Assembly: GCA_041583655.1 (NCBI GenBank)
Contig: JBFHFJ010000232.1
Span: 1 to 5,561, forward strand
Reading direction: 5' to 3'
Length of the DNA stretch: 5,561 nucleotides
Source of the DNA: Haliea sp041583655
GTDB lineage: Bacteria > Pseudomonadota > Gammaproteobacteria > Pseudomonadales > Halieaceae
Part shown: one piece after another, positions 1-5,561 of the stretch
How the letters are laid out: every line of letters starts with the position of its first letter
Numbering within the stretch: the first letter of the stretch is position 1
Made by a program: the position numbers and the translations under genes
The notes under the pieces: generated by a model
Databases searched by the model: none
What the model saw: the letters and a program-made list of their open reading frames with translations, nothing else
Told to the model about the DNA's origin: nothing

Positions 1-1070
1 AGGGGGAGAAGGGCATGCGGGTGTACGATATCGCGGGGATCGCCAACAAGGGCATTTCCCAGCGGGTCATCACCGCACCTTTCAGCCCGCTGGGTCACGA
101 TACCCGCATACCCAGCAGCAATGCGACCTGCGTGGTGCTGCCGACCAACCAGCCTATTCAACCCGATCGCAACCAGGGTGAGCTGATGCGGGATGTCAAC
201 CTGGAGCAGCCCTTCCACCCCATCTACAACTATGTACTGGTCACTGATGCCGCTGAGGGGCTGATCCTCACCGACGTCAACACCCTGTCCGACGGCGAGC
301 CGCGCAACAACTTCCTCGAGCGCGATCTCACCTGGAACGAGAACGGGGTGCTGGATGGTGCACGGCACATGGTGCTGGGCGGGTATTACGCCTACATTGT
401 CGCCGATGCCGGCCTGGTGGTGGTGAACCTCAACCAGCCCCTGCAGCCGCGGCTGGTCGGCGTGGTGCCGCTGAACCGCGGGCACTCCGTGGCCCTGCAG
501 TTCCGCTACCTGTTTGTCACCGATGCCGACGGCCTCAAGACTATCGATGTCACCAACCCCGAGGCGCCTGCACTGGTCGCGGACAACACCATCCCCCTGG
601 GCCAGGCCCGGCGCATGCACCTGGCGCGCACCTATGCCTATGTTGCCGCGGGTCGCGAGGGCATGGCCATCGTCGATATCACCCGGCCGGACAGGATGCG
701 CCTGCTGCAGACTTTCAGTGATGGGCTGGTGGATGCTCACGATGTTGCCGTCGGCGCTACCAACGCCTCGCTGTTCGCCTACGTGGCCGACGGTGCCGGC
801 GGCCTCAAGGTGATCCAGCTGACCTCGCCCTCCAGCCAGCCCAAGTTCTACGGCTTCTCGCCGGAACCTGCTCCGGAGCTGATTGCCAGCTACCCGACCG
901 GTTCCCCGGCGCTGTCGCTGAGCCGGGGCCTGGAGCGGGATCGCGGGGTGGATGAAACCGGCGGCCAGGTAGCCGTGTTCGGCCGCATCGGTGCGCGGCC
1001 GCTGAACCTGGACGAGATGCGCAAACTTTTCACTGACAAAGATGGCAAGCCATGGTTCGTAGAAAACTGA
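1..1070 (+). CDS. LVIVD-repeat beta-propeller protein, C-terminal part (5' end outside window)
   Basis: Partial gene, open at the left edge: the codons before the first ATG (position 15) read G-E-K-G, so the frame continues upstream. The visible 350-odd residues hold at least five LVIVD-type repeats, each an aromatic strand, an Asp-Gly-Leu-like turn and a strand ending in Asp/Asn. Counting from the Met at 15 they lie near residues 72-91, 125-150, 164-190, 206-234 and 253-270. The opening G-M-R-V-Y-D-I looks like the end of another. Such repeats form beta-propeller blades and are common in secreted or surface proteins. A stretch without repeats (about residues 25-65) and a non-repeat tail (about 285-351, ending W-F-V-E-N) flank the blades. 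No CxxCH motif and only one Cys are visible, so this part binds no heme c. The signal peptide, if any, is outside the window. It overlaps the cytochrome gene by 19 bp, which suggests coupled expression and a role beside that cytochrome, for example as a scaffold or partner. The molecular function is unknown. Confidence 0.85.
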   Translation, partial: GEKGMRVYDIAGIANKGISQRVITAPFSPLGHDTRIPSSNATCVVLPTNQPIQPDRNQGELMRDVNLEQPFHPIYNYVLVTDAAEGLILTDVNTLSDGEPRNNFLERDLTWNENGVLDGARHMVLGGYYAYIVADAGLVVVNLNQPLQPRLVGVVPLNRGHSVALQFRYLFVTDADGLKTIDVTNPEAPALVADNTIPLGQARRMHLARTYAYVAAGREGMAIVDITRPDRMRLLQTFSDGLVDAHDVAVGATNASLFAYVADGAGGLKVIQLTSPSSQPKFYGFSPEPAPELIASYPTGSPALSLSRGLERDRGVDETGGQVAVFGRIGARPLNLDEMRKLFTDKDGKPWFVEN

Positions 1071-2341
1071 CAGCACTGGTGCTGCTGCTGGGGATTGCCG
1101 CGGGCAATGCCCTGGCCCAGACTCTGCCGGAGGAGGGGCGCGATATCCACGAGGGTGTCGCCAGCTGTGCCACCAGTGTCTGCCACGGCAAGGTCAGCGC
1201 CGATCCGGAATCCACGGTCTGGCTGAACGAGTACCGGATCTGGCTGCGCCAGGATTACCACTCCCGGGCCTACCGGACCCTGCAGACTGCCCAGTCCCAG
1301 GCCATTGCCGCCAAGCTCGGGCTGCCCAGCGCCCAGGGTGCGAAAATCTGCCTCGACTGCCATGCGGACAACGTGCCGGCCGAGGCTCGCGGGCGGCGCT
1401 TCCAGATCTCCGACGGCGTTGGCTGCGAGGCCTGCCACGGCGGCAGCGGGCGCTGGCTGGAGTCCCATGCCGAGGCTGATACCAGCCATGCCGATAACCT
1501 CGCCAGGGGCATGTACCCGACCGAGGATCCCCTGTCCCGCGCGCGCCTGTGCCTGTCCTGCCACCTGGGAACCAGGGACAAGTTCGCCACCCACGAGATC
1601 ATGGGCGCTGGCCACCCGCGGCTGGCGTTTGAGCTGGAGACCTTCACGGTCAACCAGCCGGCCCACTACGAGGCGGATGCCGACTACCGCGAGCGCAAGC
1701 CCTACATAGCGTCGGTCAACATGTGGCTGGCGGGCCTCGCGGTTACCGGCATGCACACCCTGGAGCTGTTGCAGGAGGGCTGGTTCACTCAGCCGGGCCT
1801 GGTGCCGGAGCTGTCATTCTTCCAGTGCCACGCCTGCCACCATCCCATGGATGACCTGCGCTGGTCAGCGGAGCCCGATAAGCTGCCGCCGGGAACCGTG
1901 CGCCTGAACGACGCCAGCCTGGTGGTCTTGCTGGCCGTGCTGGAAACCCTGTCACCCGGTGATGTCGCCGGCCTGCGCCGGGATCTCGACGCCCTGCACC
2001 AGGCATCCCGGCAGTCCCGCGAGCGGGTGGTGAGCGCCGCCCGTACCCTGCACGCCCGTCTTGAGCCGCTGGTGGAACGCCTCGGCAAGGGCAGCTACGG
2101 CCCCGAGCAGCAGCGCCAGCTGCGCCGGGAGCTGCTGGCCCAGTCCGCCGCGGAGCGCTTCCGCCATTTCACCGCCGCGGAACAGGCATTCCTGGCGGTT
2201 GAGACACTGTCGCTTGCGCTGGGAGATTCGGAGCGTCTGAAGTCCCGTCTCGATGCCCTGTACAATACAGTCGAAGACGAAAACCGCTTTGTACCGCAGC
2301 AGTTCGCGGTACTGGCAAGGCAGCTGATGGGAGCCCTATGA
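1052..2341 (+). CDS. Exported pentaheme c-type cytochrome (c554-like)
   Basis: A 429-residue exported protein. Residues 1-22 are a Sec signal peptide (basic M-V-R-R-K, hydrophobic core, A-L-A before Q23), which fixes the ATG at 1052 although the ribosome site is weak. Five heme-attachment motifs are visible: an atypical CX4CH at C39-H45, then CxxCH at C100-H104, C125-H129, C167-H171 and C259-H263. Non-motif histidines that could serve as distal ligands include H70, H139, H146, H181, H188, H205, H235 and H264. Spacing and motif style resemble the cytochrome c554 family of multiheme electron carriers, whose founding member has four hemes. The last 145 or so residues (about 285-429) have no Cys, are rich in Leu, Ala, Arg and Glu, and look all-helical; this extension is longer than in classical c554. 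Location is probably the periplasm or beyond; no lipobox is seen. Its start lies inside the propeller gene and its stop overlaps the phosphatase start (ATGA). Electron transfer is well supported, but donor, acceptor and any enzymatic activity are unknown. Confidence 0.9.
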   Translation: MVRRKLTALVLLLGIAAGNALAQTLPEEGRDIHEGVASCATSVCHGKVSADPESTVWLNEYRIWLRQDYHSRAYRTLQTAQSQAIAAKLGLPSAQGAKICLDCHADNVPAEARGRRFQISDGVGCEACHGGSGRWLESHAEADTSHADNLARGMYPTEDPLSRARLCLSCHLGTRDKFATHEIMGAGHPRLAFELETFTVNQPAHYEADADYRERKPYIASVNMWLAGLAVTGMHTLELLQEGWFTQPGLVPELSFFQCHACHHPMDDLRWSAEPDKLPPGTVRLNDASLVVLLAVLETLSPGDVAGLRRDLDALHQASRQSRERVVSAARTLHARLEPLVERLGKGSYGPEQQRQLRRELLAQSAAERFRHFTAAEQAFLAVETLSLALGDSERLKSRLDALYNTVEDENRFVPQQFAVLARQLMGAL

Positions 2342-3405
2342 GGCAACGGTCCGACGCTCGCTGGCAGGTCTGCGGCGACACTGACGTGGGCCGGCGCGAG
2401 CACAACGAGGATGCGTTCTTCGTTGACGATGCGCTGGGTTTGATGGTCGTCGCGGACGGCGTCGGGGGGCACCAGGCCGGCGAGGTGGCCAGCCAGGTCA
2501 CCTGCGAGGTACTGGCGCGGGACGTGCAGCGTCTCGGCGACCTCGAGGCCGCGATCCGCACCGCCAACCTGGAAGTACGCGATGCGGTCGCTGCCGGCCG
2601 CGGCAAGGCGGGCATGGCCACCACCGTGGTTGCGGCCCAGTTCGACGGCGCGCGTTATGAGCTGGCGTGGGTGGGCGACAGCCGTGCCTATCTCTGGGAC
2701 GGGCAGCTGAAACTGCTCACCCGGGATCATTCCTACGTCGAGGCACTGCTGGAAAAGGGGCAGATCACCTTTGCCGAGGCCCGTCATCACCCGCGCAAGA
2801 ATGTCATTGTGCAGGCAATCGGCCTGCAGGACGAAGACAAGCTGCGGGTCGGCAGCAACGCGGGCCATCTCAGGGCGGGTGATATCCTGGTCCTTTGCAG
2901 CGACGGCCTCAGCGATGTCGTGGACTGTGACCGGCTCGCCGCGATCCTGTCCCTGGACGAGCCCCTGGAGAAGCGCTGCCATGAACTGGTCCAGGCGGCG
3001 GTGCAGAGCGGCGGTCGCGACAATGTCACCGTGGTCCTTGTGCAGTGGGTGGGTGGGGGCGCTGCGGACGAGGCCCCCCCGGCGGTCGACCCCGCGGTGG
3101 TCTGGCGTTATGATCCCGCCTCCGGTGATTACCACGGCTTGCCGGAGCTGGTACAGCCCGGCCTGCCGGTAGCGGAGGACGCAGCGCCCCGTGCAGCGGC
3201 TCCGAAGCGGGCGCGGATTGCGCCCCGGTCGCCCGAGGTCACCCAGATGATGTCGGCGGATGAAATGGCGGGGCTGCGCAGGGTCGCCGTGGACCTGCCG
3301 GCAAAGAAGCGGCGCCAGCGCATCATGAACCTGGCACTTTTTGCACTGCTGGTGCTGTCCGCTGCAGCGGCATGGTATGTATTTGGTCCCATCGGTGGGG
3401 CGTAA
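2338..3405 (+). CDS. PP2C-family Ser/Thr protein phosphatase with C-terminal membrane anchor
   Basis: A 355-residue phosphatase that should remove phosphate from phospho-Ser/Thr proteins with Mn/Mg ions. The PP2C catalytic domain fills about residues 9-236, with all main motifs: G-R-R-E-H-N-E-D (18-25), A-D-G-V-G-G (39-44, metal-binding D40/G41), G-M-A-T-T (92-96), V-G-D-S-R (112-116), C-S-D-G-L-S-D (187-193, metal D189) and G-G-R-D-N-V-T (225-231, metal D228). None of the key acidic residues is missing, so it is probably active. A low-complexity linker (about 237-320) contains E-V-T-Q-M-M-S-A-D at 300-308. A basic K-K-R-R-Q-R patch (323-328) precedes one hydrophobic segment (about 329-349), and the protein ends six residues later. 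It has no signal peptide, so the catalytic domain should face the cytoplasm, tail-anchored in the inner membrane. The start overlaps the cytochrome stop by 4 bp, with G-G-G-A-G at 2329-2333. The FHA gene follows after 13 bp, so that protein is a likely partner. No kinase is in the window. Confidence 0.95.
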   Translation: MRQRSDARWQVCGDTDVGRREHNEDAFFVDDALGLMVVADGVGGHQAGEVASQVTCEVLARDVQRLGDLEAAIRTANLEVRDAVAAGRGKAGMATTVVAAQFDGARYELAWVGDSRAYLWDGQLKLLTRDHSYVEALLEKGQITFAEARHHPRKNVIVQAIGLQDEDKLRVGSNAGHLRAGDILVLCSDGLSDVVDCDRLAAILSLDEPLEKRCHELVQAAVQSGGRDNVTVVLVQWVGGGAADEAPPAVDPAVVWRYDPASGDYHGLPELVQPGLPVAEDAAPRAAAPKRARIAPRSPEVTQMMSADEMAGLRRVAVDLPAKKRRQRIMNLALFALLVLSAAAAWYVFGPIGGA

Positions 3406-3410
3406 GGGAG
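3404..3410 (+). promoter_or_regulatory. Ribosome binding site of the FHA gene
   Basis: AAGGGAG overlaps the phosphatase stop codon and lies 8 nt before the ATG at 3419. It is the clearest Shine-Dalgarno sequence in the four-gene run and supports this start; a second GAGG at 3414-3417 is too close to the ATG to serve. Confidence 0.65.
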
Positions 3411-3418
3411 TTTGAGGT

Positions 3419-4447
3419 ATGACGGCTGATTTCAGTGCCACCCTGGTCGCGCAAGACGGCGCGGAACATGTCCTGGCCGGCGAAATGCGGGTCGGACGCA
3501 CCGACGATTGTGAAATAACCATTGCTGACCCACGCGTGTCCCGCAACCATGCGGCTATCCGGGTCGAGGGTACGCGGGTATTGCTGGAGGATATGGGTTC
3601 CGCCAATGGCACGCTGGTCAACGGCCTGCGGCTGGTGGGCACGGTGGAACTCAAACATGGCGACGACGTCCAGTTCGACAAGTACAAGTTCCGCGTCGTG
3701 GTCACCGGCCTCGAGCCCGCTGCTGCAGACAGCGACGCGACGGTGGTCAGCCCCCTGGGCGATGACGCCACCGTCGTGGCGCCTTTGGAGCCGGAAGCCG
3801 CCCCAGCTCCCGCCCCCGAGCCGGCGCCTGCCGCCGCTCCGCCGCCACGGCCCGCGGCGGTCAGCCCGGACCTGCCGGGCAGCTGGACCGAGGGGGGCAC
3901 CGGGGAACACACCCAGTTCCTGTCCATGGATTCGGTGGAAGAATCTTCGGCGGCGGATGTCGGGCGCTCCTCGGACCTGCCCCATCTTATTGTCGTGCGC
4001 GACGGCAGCGCCGCTGATGTCATGGAGCTGGAGCCCGGTACCAGTGGCGACCCGGACGTGTGGGAGATAGGTCGCGAGGACAGCTGCGAGATCATGCTGG
4101 ACGAGCCCAGTGTCTCGGCGCGGCACGCGCAGCTGATCCACCAGGGCGGGCGCTGGCGCCTGGTCAACCTGGTGTCTGCCAACGGCATCTTCGTGAACGG
4201 CGAGAAGCGCCTGACCGCATACCTCGCCGATGGTGACCAGATACGCCTGGGCAGTGTCAACCTGGTGTTTCGGGGCAGTGTCGACGCCCCCGCTTCAGGC
4301 AGTGCTGCCGCCCCTGCTGGCAAGCGCAGCGCAGCCGGTGCCGGCGCGCCAGGTGGTGCAAAGTCGGGCGGGTCCAAGGTACCGCTGGTCATTGGCGCGG
4401 TGGTTTTGGTCATCGCCGCGGCGGTCGCGGGTTACTTTCTGCTCTAG
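3419..4447 (+). CDS. Double FHA-domain protein with C-terminal membrane anchor
   Basis: A 342-residue protein with two forkhead-associated domains, which bind phosphothreonine peptides. FHA1 (about 1-96) has G26-R27, S41-R-N-H44 and S61-A-N63-G; FHA2 (about 187-286) has G218-R219, S233-A-R-H236 and S253-A-N255-G. Both keep the Gly-Arg, Ser, His and Asn positions typical of phosphopeptide-binding FHA domains, so both look functional. The linker (about 97-186) is rich in Ala and Pro. It begins with two copies of D-A-T-V-V-(S/A)-P-L (106-113 and 116-123) and later has E-H-T-Q-F-L-S-M-D (163-171); these Thr residues are candidate phosphosites. A Gly/Ala/Ser linker leads to one hydrophobic segment (about 321-342) at the extreme C-terminus, with K320 just before it. 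There is no signal peptide, so the FHA domains should be cytoplasmic and held at the inner membrane. It is the last gene of the run and probably works with the PP2C encoded just before it as a phospho-dependent adaptor. Its binding partners are unknown. Confidence 0.93.
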   Translation: MTADFSATLVAQDGAEHVLAGEMRVGRTDDCEITIADPRVSRNHAAIRVEGTRVLLEDMGSANGTLVNGLRLVGTVELKHGDDVQFDKYKFRVVVTGLEPAAADSDATVVSPLGDDATVVAPLEPEAAPAPAPEPAPAAAPPPRPAAVSPDLPGSWTEGGTGEHTQFLSMDSVEESSAADVGRSSDLPHLIVVRDGSAADVMELEPGTSGDPDVWEIGREDSCEIMLDEPSVSARHAQLIHQGGRWRLVNLVSANGIFVNGEKRLTAYLADGDQIRLGSVNLVFRGSVDAPASGSAAAPAGKRSAAGAGAPGGAKSGGSKVPLVIGAVVLVIAAAVAGYFLL

Positions 4448-4475
4448 CGGCGCGGTTTGGACTGGCGCCGCGCCG
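4448..4475. repeat. GC-rich inverted repeat between convergent genes, possible terminator
   Basis: CGGCGCGG at 4448-4455 is perfectly repeated in inverse at 4468-4475 with a 12-nt loop. It begins right after the FHA stop codon and lies 10 bp from the PilZ stop codon on the other strand. No T-tract follows on either strand, so it is not a textbook intrinsic terminator. It could still halt transcription or protect the 3' ends of the two converging transcripts. Confidence 0.4.
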
Positions 4476-4484
4476 TGCCCCGGC

Positions 4485-4850
4485 CTAGTCCTCCAGTCGC
4501 CTCATTTCCAGGTCCAGGACATCGGGATTTTCCATGTGCGCCTGCAGCAGCGCGCGCAGGGGTTCAATGTTCTCCCGGTCCACATGCTCGACGCTGAAAC
4601 CCAGACGGCTGTTGTCCACACTCTGCAGCCAGGCGTGCAGCTCCAGCGGTTCCGGCGCACCGGTCTGTATCAGCAGGGTGAAGGGCTCATTGTACTGTGC
4701 GTCCCAGACATCGGGTTGGTCGGTGGCGGCGCCGCCCAGGGAAAGGTCGATCAGGCGCTGGTGCCAGACGCTGCCACCCTGGTGGACTTCCACCGGCAGG
4801 TCAATGGGGACATGGGTGAAATCCTGGTGCTCACTGCGGGATTCGGGCAT
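4485..4850 (-). CDS. Small PilZ-domain protein with degenerate arginine motif
   Basis: A 121-residue soluble protein that is essentially one PilZ domain plus a short helical tail. The pattern V-P-I-D-L-P-V-E-V (14-22), then D35-L-S-L-G-G40, and later R-L-G-F-S-V-E-H-V (82-90), is the usual PilZ order. Most PilZ domains bind cyclic di-GMP through an N-terminal RxxxR motif together with D/NxSxxG. The second motif is intact here, but the region just before V-P-I reads E-H-Q-D-F-T-H, with His/Gln where arginines are expected (R5 is further off). Ligand binding may therefore be lost or changed. Residues about 91-119 (I-E-P-L-R-A-L-L and on) should form the C-terminal helix. There is no signal peptide or membrane segment. 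Its stop is 37 bp from the stop of the convergent FHA gene; it lies 93 bp downstream of ettA on the same strand. The start at 4850 has a weak GAGAAG upstream. The process it acts in cannot be told from this context. Confidence 0.8.
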   Translation of the reverse strand: MPESRSEHQDFTHVPIDLPVEVHQGGSVWHQRLIDLSLGGAATDQPDVWDAQYNEPFTLLIQTGAPEPLELHAWLQSVDNSRLGFSVEHVDRENIEPLRALLQAHMENPDVLDLEMRRLED

Positions 4851-4882
4851 CGTTCTTCTCTGTCAGTCAATTTTTCACCGGC

Positions 4883-4911
4883 ATGATAGCGCCGCCTCGC
4901 ACGCTTTGCGA
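4883..4911 (-). promoter_or_regulatory. Weak sigma-70-like promoter candidate for the PilZ gene
   Basis: On the minus strand TATCAT (4883-4888) matches five of six -10 consensus bases and sits about 32 nt before the PilZ start codon. The hexamer 17 bp upstream, TCGCAA (4906-4911), is a poor -35 and lies in the hairpin. This is a pattern match only; the PilZ gene could equally be read through from ettA. Confidence 0.2.
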
Positions 4912-4917
4912 GGCGGC
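4891..4917 (-). terminator. Perfect GC-rich hairpin after ettA, probable terminator
   Basis: GCCGCCTCGC (4891-4900) pairs perfectly with GCGAGGCGGC (4908-4917); A4901-T4907 extends the stem to 11 bp with a 5-nt loop. It begins 26 bp past the ettA stop codon, the usual place for a terminator. No U-tract follows in the ettA direction (the next bases read GCTATCATGC), so termination may be incomplete and some readthrough into the PilZ gene is plausible. Confidence 0.45.
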
Positions 4918-4943
4918 CTCCGGCCCGGGCGTCAGCGTCGGGC

Positions 4944-5561
4944 TCAGGTCTTGAGCTTGCGGTATTTTACCCGGTGCGGCTGGGCTGCTGTCGCCCCAAG
5001 GCGTGTCTTGCGGTCCTCTTCGTAATCGCTGAAGTTGCCCTCATGGAACACCACGCTGCCGTCGTCCTCATAGGCGAGAATGTGGGTGGCGATACGGTCC
5101 AGGAACCAGCGATCGTGGGAGATGACCAGGGCGCTGCCCGGGAAGGTGAGCAGGGCTTCCTCCAGGGCGCGCAGGGTTTCCACGTCCAGGTCGTTGGTCG
5201 GCTCGTCCAGCAGCAGCACGTTCGCCCCCTGCTTCAGCAGCTTGGCCAGGTGCAGGCGGTTGCGTTCGCCGCCGGACAGATCCTTGACGAACTTCTGCTG
5301 GTCCGAACCCTTGAAGTTGAAGCGCCCCACATAGGAGCGTGAGTTCACCTCGTAGTTGCCGATGCGGATGATGTCCTGGCCACCGGAGACTTCCTCCCAC
5401 ACCGACTTGCTGCCATCGAGGTCATCCCGGGACTGGTCCACGTAACCCAGCTGCACGGTCTCGCCTACCACCACTTCGCCGCCATCGGCGCGTTCGGCAC
5501 CCATCAACATCTTGAACAGGGTGGATTTACCCATGCCGTTGGCGCCGATAATACCGACGAT
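4944..5561 (-). CDS. ettA: Energy-dependent translational throttle protein EttA (ABC-F ATPase), C-terminal part
   Basis: Partial gene running off the right edge; 205 codons plus stop are visible and cover nearly all of the second ATP-binding domain. The frame is open at 5561, reading I-V-G-I-I-G-A-N-G before the internal Met at 5534, so that Met is not the start. Visible parts in order are the Walker A loop G-A-N-G-M-G-K-S-T (5520-5546), signature L-S-G-G-E (5265-5279), Walker B L-L-L-D-E-P (5199-5216) with the catalytic Glu, and the switch His in I-S-H-D-R-W-F-L-D (codon 5115-5117). The segment from that His through the I-A-T-H-I-L and E-G-N-F-S-D-Y-E-E regions closely follows EttA of Escherichia coli as I recall it. 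The tail, ending Y-R-K-L-K-T, is basic. EttA is a soluble cytoplasmic protein that binds the ribosomal E site and, according to the ATP/ADP balance, gates entry into the elongation cycle. The first ATPase domain and the linker arm, which would confirm EttA over other ABC-F members, are outside the window. It probably has no functional link to the four-gene run. Confidence 0.93.
   Translation of the reverse strand: MVGIIGANGMGKSTLFKMLMGAERADGGEVVVGETVQLGYVDQSRDDLDGSKSVWEEVSGGQDIIRIGNYEVNSRSYVGRFNFKGSDQQKFVKDLSGGERNRLHLAKLLKQGANVLLLDEPTNDLDVETLRALEEALLTFPGSALVISHDRWFLDRIATHILAYEDDGSVVFHEGNFSDYEEDRKTRLGATAAQPHRVKYRKLKT

Noticed and set aside
2..17. GGGGGAG followed by ATG at 15, looking like a ribosome site and start for the propeller gene
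   Set aside because: The upstream codons in the same frame (G-E-K-G) complete a repeat-like G-M-R-V-Y-D-I segment, and a start here would leave no signal peptide and cut into a blade. The purine run is more likely coding.
890..1756. A 288-codon minus-strand frame opposite the propeller and cytochrome genes
   Set aside because: It is opposite two well-supported genes, has no domain pattern, and its composition fits a shadow of GC-rich codons.
1829..1843. The H260-x-x-H263-H264 cluster around the fifth heme motif, as a possible extra metal site
   Set aside because: H263 is the heme ligand in CxxCH, and neighbouring histidines are common in multiheme cytochromes, often as ligands to other hemes. 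Nothing indicates a separate site.
2095..4413. A 772-codon open frame on the minus strand, antisense to the cytochrome, PP2C and FHA genes
   Set aside because: It lies opposite three genes with clear domains. Its translation is low-complexity (Ser, Arg, Ala, Pro, Thr) with no recognisable motif. Long antisense frames of this kind are expected in GC-rich coding DNA.
4230..4886. A 218-codon plus-strand frame running through the FHA 3' end and opposite the PilZ gene
   Set aside because: It is out of frame with FHA2, has no ribosome site or domain, and opposes a recognisable PilZ domain.
5532..5534. ATG at 5534 (minus strand) as the ettA start
   Set aside because: It is the Met inside the Walker A loop (G-A-N-G-M-G-K-S-T); the frame continues to the window edge.

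Overview
The window is GC-rich, densely coded DNA, most likely from a gammaproteobacterium. The partial ABC-F gene at the right edge is very close to EttA of that class, and the tight coupling of overlapping genes fits a marine, Halieaceae-like bacterium. The genus cannot be fixed from the sequence alone. I see no mobile element, CRISPR array, tRNA or rRNA.

Left and centre (1-4447, + strand): four genes in one tight run. The first is the C-terminal part of an LVIVD-repeat beta-propeller protein, which enters from outside the window. It overlaps by 19 bp a gene for an exported cytochrome with five heme-attachment motifs, related to the c554 type. That gene overlaps by 4 bp (ATGA) a PP2C-type Ser/Thr phosphatase with a C-terminal membrane anchor. 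Thirteen bases later comes a protein with two FHA (phosphothreonine-binding) domains, also with a C-terminal membrane anchor. The run ends at 4447, next to an 8-bp GC-rich inverted repeat.

Right (4485-5561, - strand): a small PilZ-domain protein with a degenerate N-terminal arginine motif, and, 93 bp upstream of it in its own direction, the 3' third of ettA, a translation factor. A perfect GC-rich hairpin lies between them. These two genes converge on the four-gene run and look like ordinary chromosomal neighbours.

The main point of interest is the pairing of exported redox parts (propeller plus multiheme cytochrome) with cytoplasmic, membrane-tethered phosphoprotein parts (PP2C plus double FHA) in one translationally coupled unit. 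No Ser/Thr kinase is visible. The phosphatase and FHA proteins share a short linker motif, E-x-T-Q-x-x-S-x-D, and the FHA linker also holds a duplicated DATVV(S/A)PL segment; both are candidate phosphothreonine sites. The functional link between redox and phospho-signalling is inference from gene order.
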